Assembly: GCF_039679125.1 (NCBI RefSeq)
Contig: NZ_CP155551.1
Coordinates: forward strand, 3,720,001 to 3,784,000
Reading direction: 5' to 3'
DNA length: 64,000 bases
DNA from: Blastococcus sp. HT6-4
GTDB lineage: Bacteria > Actinomycetota > Actinomycetes > Mycobacteriales > Geodermatophilaceae
Shown: positions 16,650 to 30,341 of the stretch, one piece after another
Numbering within the stretch: the first letter of the stretch is position 1
How the letters are laid out: each line of letters starts with the position of its first letter
Program-made: the position numbers and the translations under genes
Notes under the pieces: model-generated
Seen by the model: the letters and a program-made list of their open reading frames with translations, nothing else
Databases searched by the model: none
Told to the model about the DNA's origin: nothing

Positions 16650-17732
16650 TCACCCCACGAGAGCGAGGACGACCGTTCCCACGTAGATCAGCGGGATGGA
16701 GACACCCTCGAAGCCGACCCACTTCCGGTCGCGCATGAGCAGACCGGCGGCCAGCACCGCGGCCATGACCAGCGTGCCGCCGACGAGGACCAGGCTGGTC
16801 GGGCCGGCGTCCCGGTAGATCGGTCCCTCGAGGTAGCCCACGTCGGCCACGGAGATCATCAGGATGTCGTAGACGTTGCCGCCGACGATGTTGCCGACGC
16901 CGAGCGTGAGCTGGCCCATCCGCACGGCGGTCAGCAGGACCACCAGCTCGGGCAGCGAGCTGACCGCCGTGGTGAGGGTGAAGCCCACGACGCCGCTGTC
17001 GAGCCCGGCCCGGGCGATCACGCTCAGCCCGGCCCGGCCCACGAGCCAGCCGGCGACACCGGTCACCAGCCCGAGCGCCGCGAGCAGGCCCCACAACCGG
17101 GCGGTGGGGCGCTCGTCGCCGTTGCCGTTCCGCTCGCCGCCGTCCTCGTCCTCGCCGTCCCCGTTTCCGTTGCCGTTGCCGTCGCCGGCGCCCTCGTCGT
17201 CGTCGGCGGTCTGGTCGGTGTGCACCGGCACCCACATGGGCTGCTGCTTCATCCGCCGGAGCAGCGTCAACCCGTAGGCGTAGAGGGCGGGGATCAGCAG
17301 CGTCATCGGGTGGATCCAGCCCAGCTGGAGATCGGGCGTGGCGTAGGCGACGACCGGGACCGCGAGCATCGCGATGAGCAGGACCGACTGGAGCACGTTC
17401 TGCAGGGAGGCGGCCGCGTGCTCGAGGTTGACCCGGCGGTAGAGCAGGTCGGCGATCGCCAGCCAGACGGTCTGGAGCGCGATGCCGCCGATCGGGTTCG
17501 CCAGGGCGAACCCGGCGTCGCCCTCCAGGGCACCGGTGAGCACGGTGACGTTGCCCGGCAGCGAGGTGACCGCACCCAGCAGCAGGGCACCGCCGATGGC
17601 GTCACCGAGGCCGGTGCGTTCGGCGAGGGAGTCGGCGACGCGGGTCAGCCGGACCCCAGCGATCACGATGACGACCGCCATCGCGGCGAGGACGCCCAGG
17701 CTCGGCAGAAGTGGCCAGGGCGAGGAGGTCAC
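16650..17732 (-). CDS. Sodium/calcium exchanger family membrane protein
   Basis: The 360-residue protein has the two-fold repeat of the CaCA superfamily: five helices, a long charged linker, then five more. Alpha-2 TAVSSLPELVV is normal. Alpha-1 reads GAVTSLPGNVT, with Gly-Asn where the family usually has a cation-coordinating Glu. The linker at about 165-205 is rich in Asp, Glu, Gly and Asn (GNGNGNGDGEDEDGGERNG) and could bind or sense cations. It is expected to exchange Ca2+ or another cation for H+/Na+. GTG 17732 is the start; transcription ends at the 16611-16642 hairpin. Confidence 0.88.
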   Translation of the reverse strand: MTSSPWPLLPSLGVLAAMAVVIVIAGVRLTRVADSLAERTGLGDAIGGALLLGAVTSLPGNVTVLTGALEGDAGFALANPIGGIALQTVWLAIADLLYRRVNLEHAAASLQNVLQSVLLIAMLAVPVVAYATPDLQLGWIHPMTLLIPALYAYGLTLLRRMKQQPMWVPVHTDQTADDDEGAGDGNGNGNGDGEDEDGGERNGNGDERPTARLWGLLAALGLVTGVAGWLVGRAGLSVIARAGLDSGVVGFTLTTAVSSLPELVVLLTAVRMGQLTLGVGNIVGGNVYDILMISVADVGYLEGPIYRDAGPTSLVLVGGTLVMAAVLAAGLLMRDRKWVGFEGVSIPLIYVGTVVLALVG

Positions 17733-17813
17733 TCGTTCCTCCGGTGGTCCTCGACGGTGTGGCCGGCGTCGAGAAGATCACAACCGCCGGGATCCGGCTC
17801 GTCGAGGCCTCGA

Positions 17814-18443
17814 TCAGGTGACCGGAGGTCCCGTCCTCGTGGATGTCCGCGCCGATCCCGGGGCGGCCACGCGCGCGCAGAAGTCGAGTGCCCGCTCCCA
17901 CAGCACCTCGGTGGCCGCCGCGTCGTACTCGGCGGGCAGGCTCGGGTCGGTGAACAGGTGGCCGGTCCCCGGGTGGTCGTGGACCTCGATCCCGGCGCCC
18001 GCGCGGCGGGCATCGGCGACCACCGAGTCGATCCACTCCTGCTGCCGGAACGGATCGCCCTCGGTGTAGTGCAGCTGGGCCGGCAGCCCCTGCGGCCAGC
18101 GATCGACGCCCAGCATCTGCAGCGGCAGCGCGCCGGAGAACAGCAGCAGGCCGGCGCACCGCCGCTGCGTGGCGACGAACTCCGCCATCCCCGCACCGTT
18201 GGAGAAGCCGGCGGCGACGAAGCCCTCCGGCAGGCCGGCCACGGCATCGAGGGCCGCGCTCATGAGCACCGGGTAGCCGATCTTCCCGGCGTGTGCGCCG
18301 GCCGTCTCGTAGTCGTCGAACACCAGGCCGTCGTACTGGTCGACGACCAGGACGTCGTGCCCGGCGCTGCGCAGCCGTTCGGCCGCCGCCGTGATCCCGG
18401 GCCGGACGCCGAGGACGGAGTGGAAGAGCGCGATGTCGGTCAT
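17814..18443 (-). CDS. Dienelactone hydrolase family protein
   Basis: The 209-residue alpha/beta hydrolase has nucleophile segment AAGFSNGAGM (Ser81 where classic dienelactone hydrolase has Cys), an EGDPF acid position and DHPGTGHLF with the catalytic His. Ser-type members are general esterases or stress-related hydrolases. ATG 18443 gives a normal MTDIALFHSVLG opening. It diverges from a WYL-domain regulator 63 bp away across a perfect inverted repeat, so it is probably controlled by that regulator. Confidence 0.85.
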   Translation of the reverse strand: MTDIALFHSVLGVRPGITAAAERLRSAGHDVLVVDQYDGLVFDDYETAGAHAGKIGYPVLMSAALDAVAGLPEGFVAAGFSNGAGMAEFVATQRRCAGLLLFSGALPLQMLGVDRWPQGLPAQLHYTEGDPFRQQEWIDSVVADARRAGAGIEVHDHPGTGHLFTDPSLPAEYDAAATEVLWERALDFCARVAAPGSARTSTRTGPPVT

Positions 18444-18465
18444 GGGAACACCGTGCCGCGCACCT

Positions 18466-18485
18466 GGTGACACCGTCCTGTCACC
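18466..18485. promoter_or_regulatory. Inverted-repeat operator for the hydrolase/WYL pair
   Basis: GGTGACA-N6-TGTCACC is perfect and centred in the 63-bp spacer between the two divergent genes. It is the obvious binding site for the adjacent regulator. Confidence 0.55.
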
Positions 18486-18506
18486 GTTTCTGCCACGATC
18501 CGGCGC

Positions 18507-19208
18507 ATGAACCGGACGGACCGGATGCACGCCGTATCCGAGGAACTCCGCCGCGCCGGGGCGCGGGGGCGGACGGCGCAGCGGCTGGCCGACTGGCTGG
18601 AGGTCTCGCCCCGCACGATCAAGCGGGACGTCGCCGCGCTGCAGCAGGCCGGGGTGCCGATCTGGGCGACCGCCGGCCCCGGTGGCGGTTACGTGCTCGA
18701 CGCCGCCGCGACGCTGCCGCCGGTCAACCTCACGCCCGCGCAGGCGGTGGCGCTGGCGGTCGCGCTGGCCGGGGCGTCGGAGGCCCCGTTCGCCGCGGAC
18801 GGCCGGGCCGCGCTGGAGAAGGTCCTCGACGTCATGGGCCCGGGCGCACGGGAGGCCGCCCAGGACCTCGGCGGCCGGGTCTGGGTGCGCGGTGGCGACC
18901 GGCGGCGGCCGGGTCCGGCGTCCGTCGTCGAGGAGGCGCTCCTGCGACGGCGCGTGGTCGCCATCCGCTACCGGGACGACGCCGGCACCCTGTCCCGCCG
19001 CCGGGTGGAGCCGCACCTGCTCGCCCGCACCGGTGACCGGTGGTACCTGGTCGCGTGGTGCCGGCTGCGGGAGGCCCCGCGGTGGTTCCGCTGGGACCGG
19101 ATCGAGGCCGCCGATCTCACCACCGAGGCGGCTCCGGAACGGGACCCCGGCGTGTACGGGACACCCCCGCCCGACGCGCACGCGGTACGGGTCCCGAGCA
19201 CCCCCTAG
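18507..19208 (+). CDS. HTH/WYL-domain transcriptional regulator
   Basis: The 233-residue protein has an N-terminal winged helix (TAQRLADWLEVSPRTIKRDVAALQQAGVPI and the GGGYVLD wing). The C-terminal WYL domain follows (AIRYRDDAGTLSRRRVEPHLLARTGDRWYLVAWCRLR). This matches the DeoR-like YafY/PafBC style of regulators, in which the WYL domain senses a ligand or nucleic acid. It is shorter than PafB/C and lacks the WCX extension. The divergent hydrolase gene and the inverted repeat at 18466 are its likely target. Confidence 0.9.
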   Translation: MNRTDRMHAVSEELRRAGARGRTAQRLADWLEVSPRTIKRDVAALQQAGVPIWATAGPGGGYVLDAAATLPPVNLTPAQAVALAVALAGASEAPFAADGRAALEKVLDVMGPGAREAAQDLGGRVWVRGGDRRRPGPASVVEEALLRRRVVAIRYRDDAGTLSRRRVEPHLLARTGDRWYLVAWCRLREAPRWFRWDRIEAADLTTEAAPERDPGVYGTPPPDAHAVRVPSTP

Positions 19209-19231
19209 TCACCCCGGCGGGAGGACGGGGT

Positions 19232-20794
<1,563 letters not shown>

Positions 20795-20796
20795 GC

Positions 20797-21924
20797 TCAG
20801 CCGCCGATCACGAGGTCGACGCGCTGGAACTCCTTGAGGTCCCGGTAACCGGTCTTGGCCATCGTGCGGGCCAGCGCGCCGAAGAGGTTGGTGCGGCCGT
20901 CGGCGGACCCGGCCGGGCCCAGCAGCACCTGCTCCAGCGAGCCGGCGGGCTCGATCGGCGCGGAGGTGGCGCCGCGGGGCAGCCGCGGGTGCGCCGCCAC
21001 GGAGTCCCACCAGACCCCACCGGCGGGGGCCTCGGCGGCGACCCGCAGCGGCTCCCCGAGCTGGACGGCGTCGGCGCCGCAGGCCAGCGCGCGGGCGATC
21101 GCGCCGCTGGTCTCGATCCGGCCGTTGGCGATGACGTGCACGTACCGGCCACCGGTCTCGTCGAGGTAGTCCCGGCGGGCCGCGGCGGCGTCGGCGATCG
21201 CGCTCGCCAGCGGGACGCGGATGCCCATCACCGAGTCGGTCGTGGAGTAGGTGTCGGCACCGACGCCGACGATGACGCCGGCCGCGCCCGTGCGCATCAG
21301 GTGCAGCGCGGTCGTGTAGTTCGCCGCCCCGCCCACGATCACCGGGACGTCGAGGTCGGCGATGAACTCCTTGAGGTTGAGCGCGTCGCCCTGGGAGGTC
21401 ACGTGCTCGGCGGAGACGATCGTGCCCTGGATGACCAGCAGGTCGACCCCGGCCGAGAGCGCGGTCGGGGCGAGCTGCTCGGTGTGCTGCGGCGAGATCC
21501 GGATCGCCGTCGTCACCCCCGCGTCGCGCATCTCCTTGATGCGGGCGGCGATCAGGTCGGCCTTCACCGGCTCGGCGTAGACCTCCTGGAGCAGCGCCAC
21601 CGGCGGGGCGCCGGCCGCGGCCGCCTCGGCGATCCGGCGGTACACCCGTGCGGGGTCGTCGTACCGGGCCCACAGGCCCTCACCGTTGAGCACGCCGAGG
21701 CCGCCGGCCTGACCGACCGCGATGGCGGTCGCCGGGCTGACGACGGCGTCGCTCGGGCTGGTGACGAGCGGGATGTCGAAGCGGAAGGCGTCGATCTGCC
21801 AGGCAGTCGAGACGTCGTCGACGTCACGGGTGCGCCGGGACGGGACGATCGAGACCTCGTCCAGGTCGTAGCCCCGGCGGGCGAAGCGGTTCAGGCCGAT
21901 CTCCACGGTGTCGCGCACGCTCAT
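20797..21924 (-). CDS. guaB3: GuaB3 family IMP dehydrogenase-related protein
   Basis: This 375-residue TIM barrel is homologous to IMP dehydrogenase and GMP reductase but has no CBS domains. In the active-site loop, where GuaB has GPGSICTTR, this protein reads [15 protein letters not shown]. The catalytic cysteine and the loop arginine are absent. [22 protein letters not shown] and [12 protein letters not shown] match the actinobacterial GuaB3 family, whose activity is uncertain; a cyanobacterial relative with the Cys is reported as GMP reductase. ATG 21924 follows a 20-codon frame by two bases. Confidence 0.9.
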   Translation of the reverse strand: MSVRDTVEIGLNRFARRGYDLDEVSIVPSRRTRDVDDVSTAWQIDAFRFDIPLVTSPSDAVVSPATAIAVGQAGGLGVLNGEGLWARYDDPARVYRRIAEAAAAGAPPVALLQEVYAEPVKADLIAARIKEMRDAGVTTAIRISPQHTEQLAPTALSAGVDLLVIQGTIVSAEHVTSQGDALNLKEFIADLDVPVIVGGAANYTTALHLMRTGAAGVIVGVGADTYSTTDSVMGIRVPLASAIADAAAARRDYLDETGGRYVHVIANGRIETSGAIARALACGADAVQLGEPLRVAAEAPAGGVWWDSVAAHPRLPRGATSAPIEPAGSLEQVLLGPAGSADGRTNLFGALARTMAKTGYRDLKEFQRVDLVIGG

Positions 21925-21926
21925 GC

Positions 21927-21989
21927 TCAGCGCCCCCGGTAGTTCGGTGCCTCGACGGTCTGGCTGGATGACATGTGCCGAATGCTCAT
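21927..21989 (-). CDS. 20-codon frame carrying a duplicated GuaB C-terminal tail
   Basis: ATG 21989 to TGA 21927 reads MSIRHMSSSQ followed by [10 protein letters not shown] and stop. The last ten residues are identical to the end of GuaB just upstream, but with different codons (GAGGCACCGAAC against GAAGCCCCCAAC). It stops two bases before the guaB3 ATG. It may be a relic of a duplicated guaB tail, or a short translated frame that couples guaB3 translation. Confidence 0.45.
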   Translation of the reverse strand: MSIRHMSSSQTVEAPNYRGR

Positions 21990-21994
21990 CTCGG

Positions 21995-24219
<2,225 letters not shown>

Positions 24220-24248
24220 AGCGTGCGCTCGTCGGTCGGGATGGCCGC

Positions 24249-24962
24249 TCAGGTCATGATGCCGCGGCGGAATCCCGTCGCGACCGCCTCGGCGCGGTCC
24301 TTGGCGCCCAGCTTGCGGAACAGCCGCCGTGCGTGGGTCTTGATGGTGTCCTCGGACAGGTAGAGCTCCCGGCCGATCTGCGCGTTGCTCTTGCCCTGGC
24401 TCATGCCGGTGAGCACCTGCATCTCGCGCATGGACAGGGCGGCGACCGGGGCGGCGTCGCGGACCGTGGAGCGCACGGTGGTGGGCGCGGAGCCGGCCAG
24501 CGGTGCGGCTCCGCTCCACGCCGGCGTCGGCATCGGCGCCGACTGCTGCGGGATGCGCCCGTCGGCGCGCAGGCCCACCCGGGACAGCCCCAGCCCCATC
24601 TCGATGGGCGTGGCGTCCCAGCGCAGGTATCCGCGGGCACCGAAGGCGACGGCGGCGCGGACGCTCTCGGCGTCGTCGGGCGCACCGAGCACCAGGACCG
24701 CGAGGCCGGGGAAGCTGCGCAGCGCCTGCGTGGCGGCGGTGAGACCCGTGTCCACGGCCCGCTGGGTGCCGACGACCAGGACGTCGGGCGTGCGGGTGGC
24801 CAGCCGGGACATCAGCGACTGCGCGTCGCCGATGACCTCGACCCGGCCGACGAAGGGCAGGGCGACCAGCCGCGAGGCGACGTCGTCACGGACCCGCCGC
24901 CGCTCGTCGTAGACCCACACGGTCGCGCCCTGCACGGGCGCACGCATCCTGTCGTCGATCAC
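24249..24962 (-). CDS. bldM: BldM-like orphan response regulator
   Basis: The 237-residue protein ends in a LuxR helix-turn-helix (MREMQVLTGMSQGKSNAQIGRELYLSEDTIKTHARRLFRKLG) characteristic of Streptomyces BldM. The receiver is degenerate. The acidic pair is reduced (VWVYDERRRV), and the usual phosphoacceptor position reads VLVVGTQRA with Gly in place of Asp. No kinase is nearby. GTG 24962 follows GAGGAG at good spacing; ATG 24947 does not. The bldM-guaB-whiD-groESL neighbourhood matches Streptomyces; in mycobacteria sigD sits nearby instead. It probably controls the divergent WhiB gene and cell differentiation. Confidence 0.85.
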   Translation of the reverse strand: MIDDRMRAPVQGATVWVYDERRRVRDDVASRLVALPFVGRVEVIGDAQSLMSRLATRTPDVLVVGTQRAVDTGLTAATQALRSFPGLAVLVLGAPDDAESVRAAVAFGARGYLRWDATPIEMGLGLSRVGLRADGRIPQQSAPMPTPAWSGAAPLAGSAPTTVRSTVRDAAPVAALSMREMQVLTGMSQGKSNAQIGRELYLSEDTIKTHARRLFRKLGAKDRAEAVATGFRRGIMT

Positions 24963-25331
24963 ACCTGCTCCTCGCTCCTCCCGGCCGGGATGCGGCCGGG
25001 TCCCCCCGCCGGCCGGGATGCGCCCGGTCGGGTGTCGCTCGGCTCGGGTGGAGGGCTCCCAGCGGGGGCCCTCCACCTCTGCGCAGGTCACACGCCGGAT
25101 CCGGGGTCTCCCCCTCCCCGCGTCCGGGCATCACCTGCAGCCACCTTGATCGACCTGCAGCCACCACGACAGACGCCCTCACCCCGGGGGGTGACCGCCC
25201 TCGAGCGGTGGTGACAGAGCGCACACCGGCAAAAAGTTGCGAATCGGAGGTGTTTGACGGCGGGACGGCGAGGGCACCGGCCCCTTGCAGCCGGACAGCC
25301 CCCTCCGGCTCGATCGAGTCCTGGAGGAGAC
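24963..25331. promoter_or_regulatory. 369-bp divergent regulatory region, bldM-like / whiB3-like
   Basis: No gene is seen here. The region holds the BldM ribosome site (24966-24980), a near-perfect palindrome TCACCCCGGGGGGTGA at 25179-25194, and a repeated GACCTGCAGCCACC motif at 25151-25164. An AT-richer patch CAAAAAGTTGCGAATCGG lies about 100 bp before the whiB start. The palindrome resembles the TCAC...GTGA sites I associate with BldM homodimers. Promoter boxes cannot be fixed by eye. Confidence 0.5.
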
Positions 25332-25631
25332 ATGGCCGACATCCGCAGACTCCCGACGCCCGTCGCGGAGGTCTGGGACTGGCAACTCCATGGCGCATGC
25401 CGTGGCGAGAACACGTCCCTCTTCTTCCACCCGGACGGCGAGCGCGGTCCGGCGCGGGCTCGGCGGCAGACCGCGGCCAAGGCCGTCTGCGCCCGGTGTC
25501 CGGTCGTCGATGCCTGCCTCAAGCACGCCCTGGCCGTCCGCGAGCCGTACGGCGTGTGGGGCGGCATGAGCGAGGAGGAGCGGGCCCGGCTGATCGCCGC
25601 CGAGCCGGCCGCCGTCGCCGCGGGGGTCTGA
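25332..25631 (+). CDS. whiB3: WhiB-family iron-sulfur regulator, WhiB3/WhiD type
   Basis: The 99-residue protein has the four cluster cysteines Cys23, Cys53, Cys56 and Cys62 and the GVWGG turn at 74-78. The segment FFHPDGERGPAR is diagnostic of the WhiB3/WhiD branch. These proteins carry a redox- and NO-sensitive [4Fe-4S] cluster and act with the primary sigma factor. The basic C-terminal tail usual for WhiB3 is short here. ATG 25332 follows GGAGGAGAC. The position next to groEL1 equals whiB3 in M. tuberculosis and whiD in Streptomyces. Confidence 0.92.
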   Translation: MADIRRLPTPVAEVWDWQLHGACRGENTSLFFHPDGERGPARARRQTAAKAVCARCPVVDACLKHALAVREPYGVWGGMSEEERARLIAAEPAAVAAGV

Positions 25632-25649
25632 CCTCGCAGTAGAGACGCC

Positions 25650-25689
25650 GAAGAGGGCGGGTCCGGAGATCTCCGGACCCGCTCTCTTC
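25650..25689 (+). terminator. Terminator after whiB3-like gene
   Basis: GAAGAGGGCGGGTCCGGAG and CTCCGGACCCGCTCTCTTC pair almost perfectly over 19 bp, followed by GTTCGTCC. It ends the whiB transcript before the convergent groEL gene. Confidence 0.75.
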
Positions 25690-25704
25690 GTTCGTCCGCG
25701 CCGA

Positions 25705-25785
25705 CGTCCTCCCTCACCAGGACGGGTCCTCCCTCACCGTCGACGGCGAGGGAGGACCCGCGATGATCAGGTCAACTGATCATCG
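25705..25785 (-). repeat. Interspersed structured repeat family B, copy 1
   Basis: Read toward groEL it has CGTCCTCCCTC, then GGGTCCTCCCTC paired with GAGGGAGGACCC across a CCGTCGACGG core (25724-25759). One base later CGATGATCAG-GTCAA-CTGATCATCG follows (25761-25785). The same three-part order and spacing recur at 37375-37455. Both copies lie 12 and 6 bp beyond the stop codon of a minus-strand gene (groEL, glmS), so on the mRNA they would fold just after the coding end. Confidence 0.85.
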
Positions 25786-25797
25786 ACGTCGAGGCGG

Positions 25798-27576
<1,779 letters not shown>

Positions 27577-27885
27577 TCACTTCTCCACGACGGCGAGCAG
27601 GTCGCGGGCGGAGAGCACGAGGTACTCCTCGCCGGCGTACTTGACCTCGGTGCCGCCGTACTTGGAGTAGATGACCACGTCGCCGACGCTCACGTCGAGC
27701 GGGACGCGGTTGCCGTTGTCGTCGATGCGGCCGGGGCCGACGGCGACGACGGTGCCCTCCTGGGGCTTCTCCTTGGCGGTGTCCGGGATGACCAGACCGG
27801 AGGCGGTGGTGGTCTCGGCCTCGTTGGCCTGGACCACGACGCGGTCCTCCAGCGGCTTGATGCTGACCTTGGTAGCGGTCGTCAC
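27577..27885 (-). CDS. groES: Co-chaperonin GroES
   Basis: The 102-residue co-chaperonin caps GroEL. The mobile loop ([15 protein letters not shown]), the GTVVAVGPG roof strand and [17 protein letters not shown] are standard. GTG 27885 gives [18 protein letters not shown]; a GAAGGGGG site is 12 bases upstream. It is the first gene of the groES-groEL1 operon and is controlled by the CIRCE element upstream. Confidence 0.97.
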   Translation of the reverse strand: MTTATKVSIKPLEDRVVVQANEAETTTASGLVIPDTAKEKPQEGTVVAVGPGRIDDNGNRVPLDVSVGDVVIYSKYGGTEVKYAGEEYLVLSARDLLAVVEK

Positions 27886-27988
27886 GTCGGTGACGCCCCC
27901 TTCGGTGTAGGACGGCAGGGATAGTTCGATGCTGTGGCACGGGATCCGGGCACCCGCCGTCGCGGGGGTCGGGTGCCAGCCCGTGTCG

Positions 27989-28015
27989 TTGGCACTCTAC
28001 CCAGGAGAGTGCCAG
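27989..28015 (-). promoter_or_regulatory. CIRCE operator (HrcA) with overlapping -10 box
   Basis: TTGGCACTC-N9-GAGTGCCAG matches the CIRCE inverted repeat bound by the heat-shock repressor HrcA. On the minus strand TAGAGT inside it can serve as the groES -10 box, so repressor and polymerase would compete. A second hairpin GGGCACCCG/CGGGTGCC occurs in the downstream leader (27945-27976). The operator also lies 67 bp before the divergent methyltransferase gene. Confidence 0.9.
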
Positions 28016-28081
28016 CCGCTCAACCCGGTCCCCGAGGTGGGTGACGTCGGGACGGACCGGCCCGTACGCCACGCTGTCCCG

Positions 28082-29317
28082 GTGGACCGGCCATCCGAGG
28101 AGCAGACCGCCGAGACGGTGCGCCAGCTGCGCGCGCTGACGACCCCGGAGGGCGCGGCGGCGCTGGCGCGCGCGGCGGCGCTGCTGGCCGAGGGGGTCGA
28201 TGCGGTGGCCGCGCTGACGCGGCTGCGCGCCGAGGTGGGCGCGGACCTCGCCGGCCCGGCGTGGGGCATCGCCCGCCAGCGGCAGAAGGCACGGGCGACG
28301 TTCGGGGCCGATGCGGACCGCTTGCTGTTCACCGGCGACACCCTCGAGCAGGCCGGTCGTCCCGAGCTCGCCGCCCGGCGCGCGGCCCGGCTGCTCGCCG
28401 GGGGCGCCGACTCCGTCGCCGACCTCGGGTGCGCCGCGGGCACCGACACGATCGCGCTCGCCCGCGCCGGTGCGCGGGTGCTCGCCGTCGACCTCGACCC
28501 GGTCGCCCGCGAGCTGACCGCCGCCAACGTCGAGGCGCTCGGGGTCTCCGACGACGTCTGGGTCGTCGCCGGGGACGCGGTCGAGCTCGTGGCGGCCGCC
28601 CGCGGTGGCGAGGTGGCCGGCTGCGGCGCCGCCGTCCTGGACCCCGCCCGCCGCGCCGGCGGGCAGCGGCTGATGGACCCCGACCGCTGGTCGCCCCCGT
28701 GGTCGACCGTCGCACTGCTGCTCGACCGGGTGCCGACGTGCGTGGTGAAGGTGGCCCCGGGGCTCGACCACGACCGCGTGCCCGAGGGCGTCGAGGCGGA
28801 GTGGGTGTCGGTCGGCGGGTCGATCGTCGAGGCGCTGCTGTGGGGCCGCGCGGTGTCCTCGACGTGGCGGCGGGCGACCCTGGTCGGCGACGGCGAGGTG
28901 CACGAGCTGACCGCCGACGCCGACCCCGGCCCGGCCCCCACCGGGCCGGTGCGCGGATGGCTGCACGAGCCCGATCCGGCGGCCATCCGGTCGGGACTGA
29001 TGTCACTGGTGGCCGCGGACCTGGGCGCGACGCTGATCGACCCGACGATCGCCTACCTGAGCTCCGACGCCCGTGCCGGATCGCCCTGGGTCAGCTCCTA
29101 CCGGGTCGACGAGGTCCTGCCGTTCAACCTCAAGAAGCTCAAGGCGCTGCTGCGCGAGCGCGGGGTCGGCCGCGTGGTGGTGAAGAAGCGCGGCTCGGCG
29201 ATCGAGCCGGAGACGCTCGCCCGCCAGGTGCGCACCGACGCCCCCGGGACGGCGACCGTCGTCGTCACCCGCGTCGCCGGGAACCCGACCGCACTGGTGT
29301 GCGACGTCAGCGGCTGA
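28082..29317 (+). CDS. THUMP-like class I SAM-dependent methyltransferase
   Basis: The 411-residue protein has a helical N-terminal region. The Rossmann methyltransferase motif [16 protein letters not shown] (residues 112-127) and [17 protein letters not shown] follow, then a C-terminal THUMP-like domain with [24 protein letters not shown]. This actinobacterial family is annotated as THUMP-like and probably modifies RNA, but the substrate is unknown. GTG 28082 is the likely start. It diverges from groES across the CIRCE element and its last 11 bp overlap the 3' end of tsaD, transcribed the other way. Confidence 0.88.
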   Translation: MDRPSEEQTAETVRQLRALTTPEGAAALARAAALLAEGVDAVAALTRLRAEVGADLAGPAWGIARQRQKARATFGADADRLLFTGDTLEQAGRPELAARRAARLLAGGADSVADLGCAAGTDTIALARAGARVLAVDLDPVARELTAANVEALGVSDDVWVVAGDAVELVAAARGGEVAGCGAAVLDPARRAGGQRLMDPDRWSPPWSTVALLLDRVPTCVVKVAPGLDHDRVPEGVEAEWVSVGGSIVEALLWGRAVSSTWRRATLVGDGEVHELTADADPGPAPTGPVRGWLHEPDPAAIRSGLMSLVAADLGATLIDPTIAYLSSDARAGSPWVSSYRVDEVLPFNLKKLKALLRERGVGRVVVKKRGSAIEPETLARQVRTDAPGTATVVVTRVAGNPTALVCDVSG

Positions 29318-30341
29318 CGACGTCGATCGGCAGCGAGCTGTCCGCGCCCAGGTCGGGGGCCGACGGCGCGACGCCGGCGGCGACCAGCCGCGACCCCAGC
29401 GCCGCCACCATCGCGCCGTTGTCGGTGCACAGCTTGGGGCTGGGCACGCGCAGCACGATGCCGGCCTTCGCGCAGCGCTCCTCGGCGAGCGCACGGAGCC
29501 GGGAGTTGGCCGCCACTCCCCCGCCGAGCACCAGGTGGTCGACCCCGTGGTCGCGGCAGGCGCGCACCGCCTTGGCGGTGAGCACGTCGGCCACCGCCTC
29601 CTGGAACGACGCCGCGACGTCGGCGACCGGCACCGACTCCCCGGCGCGCTCCCGGGCCTCCACCCACCGCGCGACGGCGGTCTTGAGGCCGGAGAACGAG
29701 AAGTCGTAGACCGGGTCCCGGGGGCCGGTGAGCCCGCGGGGGAACGCGATCGCCGCCCGGTCGCCCTCGCGGGCCGCCCGGTCGATCGGCGGGCCGCCGG
29801 GGAACGGGAGGCCCAGCACGCGGGCGACCTTGTCGAACGCCTCGCCGGCCGCGTCGTCGATGGTGCGGCCGAGCGACTGCACCTCCTGCGCCAGGTCCGG
29901 CACGAGCAGCAGCGAGCTGTGGCCGCCGGAGACGAGCATCGCGATCGATGGCTCGGCCAGCGGCCCGTGCTGCAGCTCGTCGACGGCGACGTGCGCGGCC
30001 AGGTGGTTGACCCCGTACAGCGGCTTGCCCAGCGCCAGCGCGTAGGCCTTCGCGGCGGCGACGCCCACGAGCAGGGCCCCGGTCAGCCCCGGGCCGCTCG
30101 TGACCGCCACCGCGTCGACGTCGGAGGCCCGGAGGCCGGCGTCGGCCAGGGCGCGGTGCACGGTGGGCACCATCGCCTCCAGGTGCGCGCGGGAGGCGAT
30201 CTCCGGGACGACGCCCCCGAAGCGCTCGTGCTCGGCCACCGAGGTCGCCAGCGCGTCGGCGAGCAGCGTGTGCCCGCGGACGATGCCCACGCCCGTCTCG
30301 TCGCACGAGGTCTCGAAGCCGAGCACGACCGGTTCCTGCAT
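29307..30341 (-). CDS. tsaD: tRNA N6-threonylcarbamoyladenosine transferase TsaD
   Basis: The 344-residue ASKHA-fold enzyme transfers threonylcarbamoyl to A37 of ANN-decoding tRNAs. The iron site His113-x3-His117 (NHLAAH), the [11 protein letters not shown]-terminus, SGGHSSLLL and [11 protein letters not shown] are conserved. The start is ATG 30341, overlapping the rimI stop (TGATG). GTG 30344 one codon earlier is equally placed relative to GGAGAG. It works with TsaB and TsaE encoded upstream in the same run. The TsaC/Sua5 partner is not in the window. Confidence 0.97.
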   Translation of the reverse strand: MQEPVVLGFETSCDETGVGIVRGHTLLADALATSVAEHERFGGVVPEIASRAHLEAMVPTVHRALADAGLRASDVDAVAVTSGPGLTGALLVGVAAAKAYALALGKPLYGVNHLAAHVAVDELQHGPLAEPSIAMLVSGGHSSLLLVPDLAQEVQSLGRTIDDAAGEAFDKVARVLGLPFPGGPPIDRAAREGDRAAIAFPRGLTGPRDPVYDFSFSGLKTAVARWVEARERAGESVPVADVAASFQEAVADVLTAKAVRACRDHGVDHLVLGGGVAANSRLRALAEERCAKAGIVLRVPSPKLCTDNGAMVAALGSRLVAAGVAPSAPDLGADSSLPIDVVSR

